DNA of 64,000 nt from NCBI GenBank assembly GCA_029667085.1, contig JARUHJ010000005.1, forward strand, positions 1-64,000, given 5' to 3'. Source of the stretch: Deltaproteobacteria bacterium IMCC39524 (GTDB lineage Bacteria > Desulfobacterota > Desulfuromonadia > Desulfuromonadales > BM103). The notes below the pieces were generated by a model. That model had not been told where the DNA came from and did no database searches. It saw only the letters and a list, made by a program, of their open reading frames with translations. Shown one piece after another: positions 23,980-33,784 of this stretch; position 1 is the stretch's first letter; each line of letters begins with the position of its first letter. Made by a program: the position numbers and the translations under genes.

Positions 23980-25050
23980 ATGGTTGACAACAATGTCGTT
24001 CTCGAACTGAAACAAGTTACCCAGGCCTACGGCCAGCAACTGGTCGTCAAGGATCTCTCCTTAACTCTCCAGAGTGGAGAGATCGGTTGTCTTTTGGGTG
24101 CCAGCGGTTGCGGCAAAACGACGGTTTTGAGAACCATTGCCGGCTTCGAGACCTTACTAGATGGCGAAATTTTTCTTAACGGTGAATGTGTCAGCAGAAG
24201 CGGCTACCTGCTTCCGCCTGCCAAGCGCAAGATCGGCATGGTCTTTCAGGACTACGCCCTCTTCCCACACCTGACCATCTTCGACAACGTGGCTTTTGGA
24301 CTTAAAGGGATGGAGAAGGCCTTACTGATTCGACGGGTCAACGAAGCGCTTGAGCTGGTTGGCCTCCACAGCGAACACGACAAGTATCCCCATGAGATCT
24401 CCGGTGGGCAGCAGCAGCGTGTGGCTCTCGCCCGCGCGCTGGCTCCCAAGCCGCATCTACTTCTGATGGATGAGCCATTTTCCAACCTGGATGTCACCTT
24501 GAGAGAGCGGCTCTCCATGGAGGTTCGCGACATTCTCAAGGAATATGGTACGACAGCTCTTTTTGTTACCCACAATCAGAACGAAGCCTTTGCGGTCGCA
24601 GATCAGATCGGAGTGATGTACAACGGTGAAATCCTACAATGGGACTGTGCCCATAACCTCTACCACCAACCGGTCAGTCCACGCATTGCTGAGTTTGTCG
24701 GTGAAGGGAGTTTGATCAAGGGCGTGGTCAACGCTGACAATCGGGTTGAAACAGGACTCGGGCTGTTGGACGGCATCATGGGTTCTCCCACGCCCGCAGA
24801 GACAGCAGTGCAGCTTCTTGTGCGCCCGGAAGATATTGTCCACAATGATGATAGTCCCGTGAAAGCCGAGGTCCTGCGCCGTCATTTCAGAGGGGCAAAC
24901 ATCCTTTACACATTACTGTTGGCCAGTGGTGATAAAGTTCAGGCGCTGGTGCCAAGCCACTGTGATCACCAGCCCGGCGAAAAGATCGGGATAATTCCCG
25001 ATGTCCGTCATCTCGTAATCTTTCCAGTTGGCGTGCAGAGGAGAAAGTGA
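23980..25050 (+). CDS. fbpC: Fe(III) ABC transporter ATP-binding protein
   Basis: 356 residues. Walker A GASGCGKTT, Q loop VFQDYALFPH, signature ISGGQQQRVALARAL, Walker B LLLMDEPFSNLD and switch His VTHNQ. After the ATPase domain (about 1-240) a TOBE-like regulatory domain follows (LLVRPEDIVHND). It powers FbpB. The gap after fbpB is 62 nt; no terminator lies between, so it is the last gene of fbpABC. Confidence 0.93.
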   Translation: MVDNNVVLELKQVTQAYGQQLVVKDLSLTLQSGEIGCLLGASGCGKTTVLRTIAGFETLLDGEIFLNGECVSRSGYLLPPAKRKIGMVFQDYALFPHLTIFDNVAFGLKGMEKALLIRRVNEALELVGLHSEHDKYPHEISGGQQQRVALARALAPKPHLLLMDEPFSNLDVTLRERLSMEVRDILKEYGTTALFVTHNQNEAFAVADQIGVMYNGEILQWDCAHNLYHQPVSPRIAEFVGEGSLIKGVVNADNRVETGLGLLDGIMGSPTPAETAVQLLVRPEDIVHNDDSPVKAEVLRRHFRGANILYTLLLASGDKVQALVPSHCDHQPGEKIGIIPDVRHLVIFPVGVQRRK

Positions 25051-25348
25051 AATGTAAACAGAATTTATAAACCCAGGGCCTCGACTTTCCCAGACACCCC
25101 GACTTCTGAGAAGGAAACGGCTTCTTATTGATAGAGGTTTTCAGTAAGCTCTTTCATCCATAAAATGATGGCCACTGGATTCGATCTTTGGTAGCCTTTT
25201 CTATAATACAGTAAGAATTTTGCCTTTCTGTAAGTTTGACTGCACCAAATCAAAATGAGAGGATTCCTGAGAATGAAATAAAAACAATGAGAATATTTTT
25301 CATAGAAAATCTTCCAACATAGAGCCCAATACAAGGCACATCTTCATG

Positions 25349-28018
25349 CTATCGAGAGGATAACTGCTTACGAAAATAATCTACACCGAAAATAAGGGGA
25401 ACTCCCAACCAGGCCAGCAGATAAAGGGTCCAATGAACCGGACCGGTCCCAAGGACTTTCTGTAGCCACGGGACATAAAGCAACGCCCATGAAAAAACGA
25501 CTTGAATAACGATTCCCGCTAGCATCAGGCGATTCTTGTAAATCCCCCTATCGAGACCCGAGCGAGAGGTATAACGTCGACCGATCAGGTTGCCGATCTG
25601 CATAAGCAGGATGGTCGCCAAGGCAATTCCGGTCGCCGAGCGATAGAGAGGGTCATCGCTCGCCAAATCAGCGCCATAATGCCATCCACCTTGATAAAGC
25701 ACCAAGAAGAACAGGCCGAGTGACCAGGCCGCCTCCAGCAGCCCAAGGAACAGGTAGCTATGTATCACCAACCCTCGGCTGAGCAATTTAAAATCGTGAC
25801 TCCGGGGCGGGTGTTGCATGGCCTCGGGATCAGGTGGCTCCTGGCCGAGAGCCATCGAGGGAACGATGTCGGTGCCGAGATCTATCGACAGAATCTGGAT
25901 CACGGTCAGAGCAAGAGGGACCGGTAGCAAAACATAGAGCAGGTAGGGAAGAATCTCCGGGCCATTGCTGACAAGGACATAATTGGTAAACTTGCGGATG
26001 TTGAGAAAAACGGTGCGCCCTTCCTCAATGCCGGCCACAATCGAAGCAAAATTGTCATCCAGAAGAATGATCTGAGCCGAGGCGCGGGCCACATCGGTGC
26101 CACTCTTTCCCATGGCAATCCCAATATTTGCAGCCTTGAGCGCTGGCGCATCATTTACGCCATCTCCGGTCATAGCAACCACCCGCTCCATGCTCTTGAG
26201 CGCCATAACAATTTTCATCTTCTGGGCCGGGCTAGTCCGTGCAAAGATTCGCACCCCTCGGGAAAGCTTCTCTTCGAGCTCAGACTCACTTAACGTCTCT
26301 AGCTCCTGGCCGGTCAAGACCACCTCTCTGGACATGTCATGACCGACAATGCCGCAGCGTTTGGCAACGGACAAGGCCGTATCCGGGTGATCTCCGGTGA
26401 TGAGAATTACGTCAATGCCCGCCGTTTGGCAGCACTTAAGGGCATCCGGAACCTCAGGACGTAGCGGATCTTCTATGCAAAGGAACCCGTATAGAGTGAG
26501 CTCCTGTTCCAACTCATCCTGGGATATTTTTGCCGACGGCTTGTTCGCAAGGGGGCGTCCTGCGACCGCGACAACCCGATAACCGGCTTCAGCCATTCGG
26601 GCCATGACAGTCTCAGCGTCATCAAGCAATTTCACCGTTACCGGCACGGGCGTTTGATCGAGAGACCCAATCTTTGTCAACATCGGCCTGATCATCTCCC
26701 AGGCGCCTTTGACCGCAAAGACCTGCTGATTTCCAACGGTTCCGATCCCGGCAGCCCTTTTCTTGCTGAAATCAAAGGCAAAATGTCTCCGCTCTTTCTC
26801 GAGAACCTCTTCAGGGCCACATTCCTCTGCGACCCTCTGGGCGACCGCTACATCCAGCGGGTCACCGCTGTAATGCTGATCCACCAGATGCACATCAGAA
26901 GCACATAGCGCCATCCCGAGAAGTCGCTCACGATCCTCAGCGATCGTCATGTCTTCGATTGAGGTAGGAGGCAACAGCCGGCTGACAGAAAGCTTGTTTT
27001 GGGTGAGAGTGCCGGTTTTGTCGGTACAGATAACTTGGGTTGCGCCAAGTGCTTCGACAGCATTCAAACTGGTGACCAGTACATTCTTGCGAGCCATGCG
27101 AAGGCTTCCCATCGCCAGTGCCAAAGTAAACGTCGGCAACAGGCCCTCCGGGACATTGGCAACGATGATCCCCATCATAAAGACCAGATTAACCGAAAGT
27201 GGTCGCCCACTGAATACCCCGTAAAGAAAGAAAGCCATTCCGAGGCTGATTGCAATGACGGTCAACACCCGTACCATATGCGCAGTCTGCCGCTCCAGCG
27301 GCGAGGCCGTGCGCCGAATCGCCTGGGAGAGATGCGCGAGCTTGCCAAACTCCGTGCGCAGTCCGGTGGCAAAAACAACCGCCAGACCACGACCGCGCAT
27401 CACCAGGCAACCGGCAAAGGCAATGTTATTGCTCTCCACCAACCTGCTCTTGACCGGTTCAGCCGTGAGGGTTATCGGGTTGGCTTCACCGGTCAGGGGG
27501 GCATTATTGACCACGAGCTCTTCGGTCTCGACCATACGTGCATCGGCAGGAACCCGAACGCCTTCACTGAGCAGCAGCAAATCACCCGGCACCAAAAGTT
27601 CTGCCAATATTGTCCTGGTCTTTCCATCACGGATCACTTCTACTTTTGGCGGCAGGAAGCCACGCAGGGCCTGCATGGCTTTCTCTGCTCGGTATTCCTG
27701 GATAAAACTGAACAGGGCATTGAGCAAAGCAACGCCGGCCAGAGCCCAGCCGAGGAGAACCATGCTTTGGCCGGTCTGAAGTGTTTCAGCGACAAAACAA
27801 ATCGCAGCCGAGACAAACAACAACAACGTGAAAAAGTTGGTAAACTGCCTTAGCAGGCTCCGGGCCAAGCGCCCCGGGTCGCGAACCTCAACACTGTTCC
27901 GCCCGACCTCACTCAGACGTTCAGCAGCTTCAGCGCTGTTCAGTCCTTGCCTTTGACTGCCGAGAGTTCTGAAAACCCGCTCAGTCGGAATATTCTGTAT
28001 TTGCAAAGAATCGTTCAT
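25349..28018 (-). CDS. P-type cation ATPase of the P2 (Na,K-like) group
   Basis: 889 residues. Actuator motif LTGEANP, phosphorylation motif CTDKTGTLT, hinge MTGDGVNDAPALKAANIG. The TM4 motif is PEGLL and the TM6 region reads SIDLGTDIVPSMALGQE; both match the Na,K/H,K (P2C) pattern rather than Ca2+-type PEGLP. The likely task is Na+ or K+ transport across the inner membrane, but the ion cannot be fixed from sequence. Its start overlaps the stop of the upstream UspA gene (TAATG on the minus strand), so both are co-translated. Confidence 0.9.
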   Translation of the reverse strand: MNDSLQIQNIPTERVFRTLGSQRQGLNSAEAAERLSEVGRNSVEVRDPGRLARSLLRQFTNFFTLLLFVSAAICFVAETLQTGQSMVLLGWALAGVALLNALFSFIQEYRAEKAMQALRGFLPPKVEVIRDGKTRTILAELLVPGDLLLLSEGVRVPADARMVETEELVVNNAPLTGEANPITLTAEPVKSRLVESNNIAFAGCLVMRGRGLAVVFATGLRTEFGKLAHLSQAIRRTASPLERQTAHMVRVLTVIAISLGMAFFLYGVFSGRPLSVNLVFMMGIIVANVPEGLLPTFTLALAMGSLRMARKNVLVTSLNAVEALGATQVICTDKTGTLTQNKLSVSRLLPPTSIEDMTIAEDRERLLGMALCASDVHLVDQHYSGDPLDVAVAQRVAEECGPEEVLEKERRHFAFDFSKKRAAGIGTVGNQQVFAVKGAWEMIRPMLTKIGSLDQTPVPVTVKLLDDAETVMARMAEAGYRVVAVAGRPLANKPSAKISQDELEQELTLYGFLCIEDPLRPEVPDALKCCQTAGIDVILITGDHPDTALSVAKRCGIVGHDMSREVVLTGQELETLSESELEEKLSRGVRIFARTSPAQKMKIVMALKSMERVVAMTGDGVNDAPALKAANIGIAMGKSGTDVARASAQIILLDDNFASIVAGIEEGRTVFLNIRKFTNYVLVSNGPEILPYLLYVLLPVPLALTVIQILSIDLGTDIVPSMALGQEPPDPEAMQHPPRSHDFKLLSRGLVIHSYLFLGLLEAAWSLGLFFLVLYQGGWHYGADLASDDPLYRSATGIALATILLMQIGNLIGRRYTSRSGLDRGIYKNRLMLAGIVIQVVFSWALLYVPWLQKVLGTGPVHWTLYLLAWLGVPLIFGVDYFRKQLSSR

Positions 28019-28851
28019 TAGCCCCGATATATACCAATATCACACGGCGTTTCATGGAGGATCTTCTCTATGGCCGCGCTATGCAAGACACGGTAGGCAA
28101 GACTGCGCTCACTCAGGCCAAGCAACAGGAGTTGCGCTTTTAAACGATTGGCCTGCATAAGAACTTCGTGTGCCCAATCTGGGGAGATTATGACCTTTTG
28201 ATCGCATCGGAAAGGAACAGGATCAAGGGTTGCTTCCATTTCAAATCGAAACTTGCTCAGGTACGAGCTGCCTTTTCGCTTCAGGATATGTTCCATGGCT
28301 GGGGACAGATGTGGGTGCCGCAAAGAATTGACCTGCATGATGCGACACACGTGTACTGATCGAAGTTGGGTTGCCAACCTCCGCAATATAGGCTCGACCC
28401 GTGAAAACCCTTGAAGATGACCAGCGAGAGGTAGCAGAAGATCGTGTGGACTTCCGAGCAGACCTGGCTGCACGACCCTTAGAGCCAAAATCGGACATTC
28501 GTGCATACGCAACAGCTTCTCAGCGACAGACCCGGCAAGATAATGATTTTTACGTGATTTTACCCGTGTGCCGCAGATAAACAGGGCATCCGGACTTGGT
28601 GGAATCGCTTGTCTTAAACTTCGGTAGACTGATGAGCCAAGAGACAAGTGCTCCGGCAGGAATTCAACATCAAAGGAGTCGCATTCACTTGCTATCATGC
28701 TTAAACGGGACTCAACGACTTCAGGGCAGATCTTGCCATCCTGGACATGAAGTAAAAGTAACTTCCGATCCTGTTCTGATGCAGCAATGCGTATAGCGTA
28801 ACGTGCGACCCAGTCGCTATAGATCGAACCATCATGGGCCAGAATAATCAT
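28018..28851 (-). CDS. Tandem universal stress (UspA) protein
   Basis: 277 residues with two Usp folds. The first starts MIILAHDGSIYSDWVARYA and has CGTR followed by AGSVAEKLLR, close to the ATP-binding G-x2-G-x9-G-S motif. The second (about 145-277) ends LLLGLSERSLAYRVLHSAAIEKIL, with the Gly-Ser replaced, so it may not bind ATP. It overlaps the P-type ATPase start by 1 nt and comes first in the operon, which suggests that it tunes the pump. Confidence 0.85.
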   Translation of the reverse strand: MIILAHDGSIYSDWVARYAIRIAASEQDRKLLLLHVQDGKICPEVVESRLSMIASECDSFDVEFLPEHLSLGSSVYRSLRQAIPPSPDALFICGTRVKSRKNHYLAGSVAEKLLRMHECPILALRVVQPGLLGSPHDLLLPLAGHLQGFSRVEPILRRLATQLRSVHVCRIMQVNSLRHPHLSPAMEHILKRKGSSYLSKFRFEMEATLDPVPFRCDQKVIISPDWAHEVLMQANRLKAQLLLLGLSERSLAYRVLHSAAIEKILHETPCDIGIYRG

Positions 28852-29266
28852 GGGCCCTCCTAAAGTCAGCCTAGATTGCCCAAGGAAATGCTCTTGGTCT
28901 CCTCTTAACCAGAACTATTGGCGAGGTTCGTTTCTCTCATGGATATATTCTAACCGTTTTAAGGGGTTTAACAATCATCGTCAAACATCAGGCAATTGAC
29001 GGCTTTTAAAAGGCTTACGTCACTCAATTGATGGGGGAGGGGCTATGGCGACGACCGTTATTTAGTCCAACGAATTCGGGGGCAGGGGTCGCAGGCCTCT
29101 AGCATTGACATCTTCCGGGGCGGGGGCTTGACTCCGGGGCAGATCCGGTACGGAGGGGCGTCGAGGGGTCTTATTCTGTGTGGAAACCTCCCTGCCCTGG
29201 TACCAACTATGATGAGATAAATCTAGCTTTAATACTCTTCCTTTACGTAGCTTTCAATCCTATCGT
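28852..29266. other. Intergenic region with one core repeat
   Basis: The left part should hold the minus-strand promoter of the UspA-ATPase pair. The rest has no gene; the core repeat at 29095-29160 is described separately. Confidence 0.4.
29095..29160 (+). repeat. Partial GC-rich core repeat (A8)
   Basis: CCTCTAGCATTGACATC then TTCCGGGGCGGGGGCTTGAC, CTCCGGGGCAGATCCGGTAC. Only the 3' part of the core remains, and the orientation is again +, opposite to the genes on both sides. Confidence 0.7.
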
Positions 29267-31762
29267 TCAAACGGGGTCACCCTCAGGAGAAAGTCCTTTG
29301 TCAAGATTCTTTGGGCTTTCGATCCCAGAACGACCCACTCCGTACAGGTGCAGATCTCTCTGCGGAAACGGTATCGCGATCCCCTTTTCGCGGAATCTCT
29401 TTAAGATCTCATGATAAAGCTGACTCTTCACTGTCAAGAGATCATCAGCATCCGCGAGCCAGACACGCAATTTAAAGTCAAGAGAACTTTCGCCGAGGTT
29501 TAAGAACAACACCTCCGGGGCTGGTGACTTCATCACAAAACTATTATCATGTGCACAGGCCAGAAGGGTTCCTCCCACGAGGGGCACATCGGAACCGTAG
29601 TCCACACCGACAGGAATGGACAGACGCACCTGGCGATTGCTCAAGGTCCAGTTCGTGACATGGTTGTTGATCATATCCGCATTGGGAATAACCATTTCCG
29701 ACTTATCAAAGGTCTCGATAATCGTCGCCCGCATGCCGATTTGTTTGACTTGTGCCCATTGCTCGCCCAGTACGATCGTATCGCCTTCCCGAATGGGCCG
29801 CTCAAAGAGCAATATCAATCCGCTTAAGAAGTTGTTGACAATTCCTTGTAGGCCGAAGCCGATACCGACACCGAGAGCACTCAGGATGATCGTGACGTTC
29901 GTCAGGTTGAAGCCGAGCAGCGCAAACGTCAGCAGCAGCCCGACAAAAATAATCAGATACCGGATTAGATGGCCGATGGACCCTCTCGCTCCGCGATCAA
30001 CATGTCGCCCCAGAATTTGCTCGTCGAGCAATATTTTCGGTGCAACCTGGGAAACATAAAATGAGCCGTAAAGGCCGGCAATTGCAGCGATGATCAGGCC
30101 GAGCGTAATCCTTTGTCCGCCCAAATCAAAACCCGGCGAGAACAGTCCGCTCAATGCTTCCGGATAGCTGTCGAACAGGTTCCAGATGTATAGAATTGCT
30201 GGCAAGATCAGAAATAGAGTAATGACCGTTTCTACAATGACCTGAACTTTCCGTTCATTCTTCTGAGCATCGCTGCGTAATAGTTTGATTTGCCACAAAG
30301 GAGATGAAAAGAAGACCCAATGGATGCCTCCGCGGAGCAGGTAGATAAACAAGACGAAGAGTGCAGTAAACGCCATGCTTGTTACCGAATTGACGAACAT
30401 TGAGTAAGCAAACCCGGTATCACCCAGGATCTGCGCAATCAGGATGACGGCAAACCACACGGCGAGCATCCGTGCCCCCCAAAGTGGATAAGGGCCACTC
30501 TCCGAAAGACGGCATTCAGCGGCCAATTTGAGGGCGAATACCAGGACCACAACCGAGGTCACCAAGATGAAGAGATTGAAAATCGGAGAAGGCGGGTCCA
30601 ACATATTCAAGACCGCGGAGGCGGCAAATAGGGACATCACACCACAAGAAACCTTCTTTGCCCAGCGACTTTGCAGCACTTTGAGCAGTAGACGAAGGCA
30701 GGACATGCAGCCGATGACCAAGAAGAATGTTCTCACCATGTTTGGTGTAGATGTCCAGAATTGCATCTGGACTATGGCAATCAGGGTCGTCACGAATAAG
30801 GCGACCGCAAAAGGTCGACCCGCCACGAAAGCCCAGTTTTCTGATTCTGCGATGGCCTGGCGTTTGCGATAAATTACAGCGAAGACTATTAAAAGGATAA
30901 AGACAAGAACTCCCAATTCAAGGGCGTGCAGTTTAAAAAACTCTTCACCCGGTCGAGGTGTGAACTTCAGACTTCCCAATGCTACGGCCCACAAATTTCG
31001 ATTGAATTGAGCGTAATAATCCAGCGAGTACATCGGTGGAGTCTTGCCAAACAGAGGTTCCCGCTGGATCGTTTCTCCCTGCAGGGCAATCATTTCTACA
31101 TCCAGGCCGTCGATTTTTGCTTTGAGTCCGGCGCCTACTGTCTGAGTTGCCAACAGGGGTTCCATCTGCCGCGAAATAAATCCGAGGGCGGCGTCTATGG
31201 TCGCATCGGTTTTTTCGAAAGTCGTCCGGATTTGACTGTAGGAACGATCCTTGAATAAGGATGAAGACTGCCAATCCTTCCAGCGCTGTTTTTCAGCCTG
31301 CCATTCTCTGCCCCACGCATCAAGGCGTTCGATGGCCATCTCAAGGGGTAGGTTGATTTTGTTGAGACGCACCTTTTCATATGCAAAACTCATATTGAGA
31401 CTGAGGCCTCTGACGTTTTGGCTTGCTCGCATTGCCCTTAAGCTTTCAAGCTTTTTCGAAACAGCATTAATCCGCTCATCGATTTCGGAATAATCTTTTT
31501 TGATCGCGGCCAAATCAGGGAGACCCAATTTTATGTTTTCGAGCTTGGCTAAACGCGCTGACAACTCCGCAGAGAGTGGAATAAGCGCGGAAAGTTTCGG
31601 TTCTTCAGGAGTGCTTTGTGAAACGGCAGGCGGCGTTTTTACTTCCGGACCGTTCTGCGCTGCGGACAGGTCCTCGGACAGGCCCAACAGGATCAAAGGG
31701 GCAATAACGGCCAACTTGACATATGAGAGCCACTCGAATTTGCAAGTTTGTTTTAATCCCAT
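29267..31762 (-). CDS. Large MscS-family mechanosensitive channel (MscK-like)
   Basis: 831 residues. N-terminal signal or anchor (LAVIAPLILLGLSEDLSAA), a long periplasmic region with coiled coil (about 45-260, DUF3772-like in position), about ten membrane helices, then the MscS core from about residue 600: ALGVGIGFGLQGIVNNFLSG is the pore helix TM3, followed by LLFERPIREGD and the beta domain, and the C-terminal vestibule with GIAIPFPQRDLH. Such channels open when the membrane stretches after osmotic downshock. Another, minimal MscS is at 41799. Confidence 0.9.
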   Translation of the reverse strand: MGLKQTCKFEWLSYVKLAVIAPLILLGLSEDLSAAQNGPEVKTPPAVSQSTPEEPKLSALIPLSAELSARLAKLENIKLGLPDLAAIKKDYSEIDERINAVSKKLESLRAMRASQNVRGLSLNMSFAYEKVRLNKINLPLEMAIERLDAWGREWQAEKQRWKDWQSSSLFKDRSYSQIRTTFEKTDATIDAALGFISRQMEPLLATQTVGAGLKAKIDGLDVEMIALQGETIQREPLFGKTPPMYSLDYYAQFNRNLWAVALGSLKFTPRPGEEFFKLHALELGVLVFILLIVFAVIYRKRQAIAESENWAFVAGRPFAVALFVTTLIAIVQMQFWTSTPNMVRTFFLVIGCMSCLRLLLKVLQSRWAKKVSCGVMSLFAASAVLNMLDPPSPIFNLFILVTSVVVLVFALKLAAECRLSESGPYPLWGARMLAVWFAVILIAQILGDTGFAYSMFVNSVTSMAFTALFVLFIYLLRGGIHWVFFSSPLWQIKLLRSDAQKNERKVQVIVETVITLFLILPAILYIWNLFDSYPEALSGLFSPGFDLGGQRITLGLIIAAIAGLYGSFYVSQVAPKILLDEQILGRHVDRGARGSIGHLIRYLIIFVGLLLTFALLGFNLTNVTIILSALGVGIGFGLQGIVNNFLSGLILLFERPIREGDTIVLGEQWAQVKQIGMRATIIETFDKSEMVIPNADMINNHVTNWTLSNRQVRLSIPVGVDYGSDVPLVGGTLLACAHDNSFVMKSPAPEVLFLNLGESSLDFKLRVWLADADDLLTVKSQLYHEILKRFREKGIAIPFPQRDLHLYGVGRSGIESPKNLDKGLSPEGDPV

Positions 31763-32150
31763 ATGTTTAGAATATCCTTTGTCGTTCGCCGCAGAAATTC
31801 ACTTTTGCAGCAATTTTTGGTTCTCATATTGGACACCGGTCCAGACACGATTTTCAAATTCCGCCTGGCGTGCAAAAAGAAACGGCCTGCCATCCAGAGC
31901 CCTATGCTGTCACTGGCAAAGTCATACCAAAAGTGCACACCAAAAGTTTCTGTATTTAACGAAAAGGTTCAAATCAAATGACAGTGTAACGTAATAATTT
32001 GTATTTCCAATGCAGTTACCTGCCCTTACATCATGCATGGTTAACTCTATTGGGGATTGTCCTCAACGGTCTTTTCTTATTTATTACGATTTGCCGTTAC
32101 CTTGGGAATCCGACAGGAGAGTATTCTTATTCATTGTGATGCAGCTCTTT
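31763..32150. other. Intergenic stretch, nothing recognised
   Basis: No coding pattern with a ribosome binding site. It separates two minus-strand transcripts and should hold the promoter of the MscS-type gene. Confidence 0.4.
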
Positions 32151-32157
32151 CTCGGCA

Positions 32158-32250
32158 GGTGTTAAGATAGTTGTCGCCTCTTCGCCCTGCAACTATATCT
32201 ATGCTATCAAGGCAAACGGACCAGAGCTTATGGCAATGGTCCGTTTGCGC
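32158..32250. other. Two strong hairpins, possible structured RNA
   Basis: AGATAGTTG (32165-32173) can pair with CAACTAT-TCT just after 32188 with one bulge. GCAAACGGACCA (32212-32223) pairs perfectly with TGGTCCGTTTGC (32237-32248) across a 13-nt loop. No T tract follows on either strand, so these are not ordinary terminators. The left edge (32158-32179) repeats, inverted, the sequence at 15260-15281. Confidence 0.4.
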
Positions 32251-32360
32251 ACCCGGAACCAAGTGATGCCACATTGACAGTTCAATCAGGTCACTCATTC
32301 AAAAGACTGGTTATAGCCGTTTTTAATTCGCTGTGAGACACCCAATTTATGCCAAAGGAA

Positions 32361-32389
32361 AGCCCCACGACCCGGAGGGTGGTGGGGCT
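32361..32389 (-). terminator. Terminator of the Hsp20 pair
   Basis: AGCCCCACGACCC and GGGTGGTGGGGCT form a long stem with a GGA loop. On the minus strand it is followed by TTTCCTTT and lies about 20 bp after the hsp20 stop. Confidence 0.75.
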
Positions 32390-32411
32390 GAATTCAAGAT
32401 TCTAAAGCGGC

Positions 32412-32801
32412 CTAAGTTGTTTTGATTTCGATACGCCGAGGTCTGGCGGCTTCTGACTTGGGCAAGAGCAGGGTCAGAACTCCGTTCTTCATTTCTGCAG
32501 CAATGTTTTCCGAATCTATTTCATCTGAAAGTTGGAATTGTCGATAAAAGCTGCCATGTAGAAATTCACGTCTGATCGAATCGCCACTCATAAGTGATTT
32601 GCCTTTGGCCTGCACGGTCAAAAGTCCCTGGTCAAGGTCAATCTTCAGTTCGTCCTTATCAACTCCCGGCAAATCGGCCACCAGAGTCAGGCCTTGTTCG
32701 GTTTCAAAAATATCAACAGCGGGCCGAATGAAAACTTCATCTGATTGTTGCCTTTTCTCTACCTTATGGTCACCACTCACGGAGATATCTTTCTGTCCCA
32801 T
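32412..32801 (-). CDS. Small heat shock protein, Hsp20 family (second of the pair)
   Basis: 129 residues with the alpha-crystallin domain: VDIFETEQGLTLVADLPGVD, LKIDLDQGLLTVQAKG, YRQFQLSDEID, and the C-terminal KNGVLTLLLPK. Such proteins hold unfolding proteins until chaperones refold them. It lies 38 nt after the other Hsp20 gene and is read with it; the two differ clearly, as usual for pairs that form mixed oligomers. AGGAGG stands before the start. Confidence 0.92.
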   Translation of the reverse strand: MGQKDISVSGDHKVEKRQQSDEVFIRPAVDIFETEQGLTLVADLPGVDKDELKIDLDQGLLTVQAKGKSLMSGDSIRREFLHGSFYRQFQLSDEIDSENIAAEMKNGVLTLLLPKSEAARPRRIEIKTT

Positions 32802-32839
32802 AACGTCACCTCCTCTATGATCTGTTATTCTTCATCATC

Positions 32840-33283
32840 CTAATTGGCCTTGACGCTGATTCTCCTCGGCTTGGCTTTTTCCTGAATCGGCAGTGTCACC
32901 AGCAGAACTCCATTCTCGAAACTGGCGACAACTCTGTCGGAATCAATCTCGTTGGGCAAGTCAATGGTACGCATAAATTTACCCATCCCGCGCTCACGAC
33001 GCAGCCAGGTTTTCTCAGTATTCGTAACGTCCTTACGCTCTCCCGAAAGGGTCAAAGTACCTTGCATTACTGTCAACTCCAGATCTTTGGCATCGACACC
33101 GGGGACGAGAACTTCCACATAGACGTTGTCCTTGTCCTGTGCCAGGTTGACTTGCGGGAATCTTTGCAGACCAACTCCGGGAAGAAAGGATGGCTCCAAA
33201 AACGCTCCCGTTCCAAACCCTTTGAAAGCACCATCAATTTCTCGCCGAAGATTTTCCATCTCTCTCAAAATATCCATTGCCAT
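32840..33283 (-). CDS. Small heat shock protein, Hsp20 family (first of the pair)
   Basis: 147 residues from the ATG at 33283, which has AAAGGAGG upstream; a longer frame to 33406 has no such site and an unlikely sequence. The N-terminal arm is MAMDILREMENLRREIDGAF; the alpha-crystallin domain has NVYVEVLVPGVD, TLTLSGER and FENGVLLVTLPI. It is the promoter-proximal gene of the Hsp20 pair. The heat-shock promoter was not identified with confidence. Confidence 0.92.
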   Translation of the reverse strand: MAMDILREMENLRREIDGAFKGFGTGAFLEPSFLPGVGLQRFPQVNLAQDKDNVYVEVLVPGVDAKDLELTVMQGTLTLSGERKDVTNTEKTWLRRERGMGKFMRTIDLPNEIDSDRVVASFENGVLLVTLPIQEKAKPRRISVKAN

Positions 33284-33784
33284 TTTCAAGACCTCCTTTC
33301 GTTTTTTTCCGTGTTGATATTGAGAATTTTCTCTCCTTAAAACGAGTAACTGCCAATCCGCTTGCAACCGCAAAAGAAGCACAAAAACAACCGGTTGGGA
33401 AGACACTCGGATGTAAAAGGCTACCGCAGCCCCTCTTAAGGGTGAAGTTAATTATCAATTTTTTATTGTCAAGGGTCAGGAAAGAAATTTGCACTTTTAT
33501 TGCCAGGAATAACTGTTCATTTTGTTCATCTCTTTCGCTTGCTGTCTTTACTGTCCATAAATAAGCTTCCTAGTTGTAAACTTATTTCAGGACGGGACAC
33601 ATGAGACAAATAGGCCCCTGGAGATCCCAAGGGCCTTTCAATTTTAGCGTTACGACATCAATCCTCTTAGACCTGCCTGGACTCTGAACGACAAATGGCG
33701 CTGAACATAATCCATGTTAGGATTGGAATGTCGTGTTAAACGTGGGAATGACTTGGGCTTTCCCCATCTTCTAAGGAGATATCA
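33284..33784. other. Divergent intergenic region
   Basis: Holds the minus-strand promoter region of the Hsp20 pair (a TTGACA lies on that strand near 33470) and a + strand hairpin AGGCCC..GGGCCT followed by TTTCAATTTT at about 33612-33648. AAGGAG at 33772 belongs to the next gene. No gene seen. Confidence 0.45.

Noticed and set aside
26999-27853. Long + strand reading frame (284 codons)
   Set aside because: It lies fully inside the P-type ATPase gene on the other strand, has no ribosome binding site and a composition typical of an antisense frame.
33420-33500. Sigma-32 promoter or CIRCE element for the Hsp20 pair
   Set aside because: A TTGACA on the minus strand is visible, but no CCCCAT-type -10 at the right distance and no CIRCE inverted repeat.
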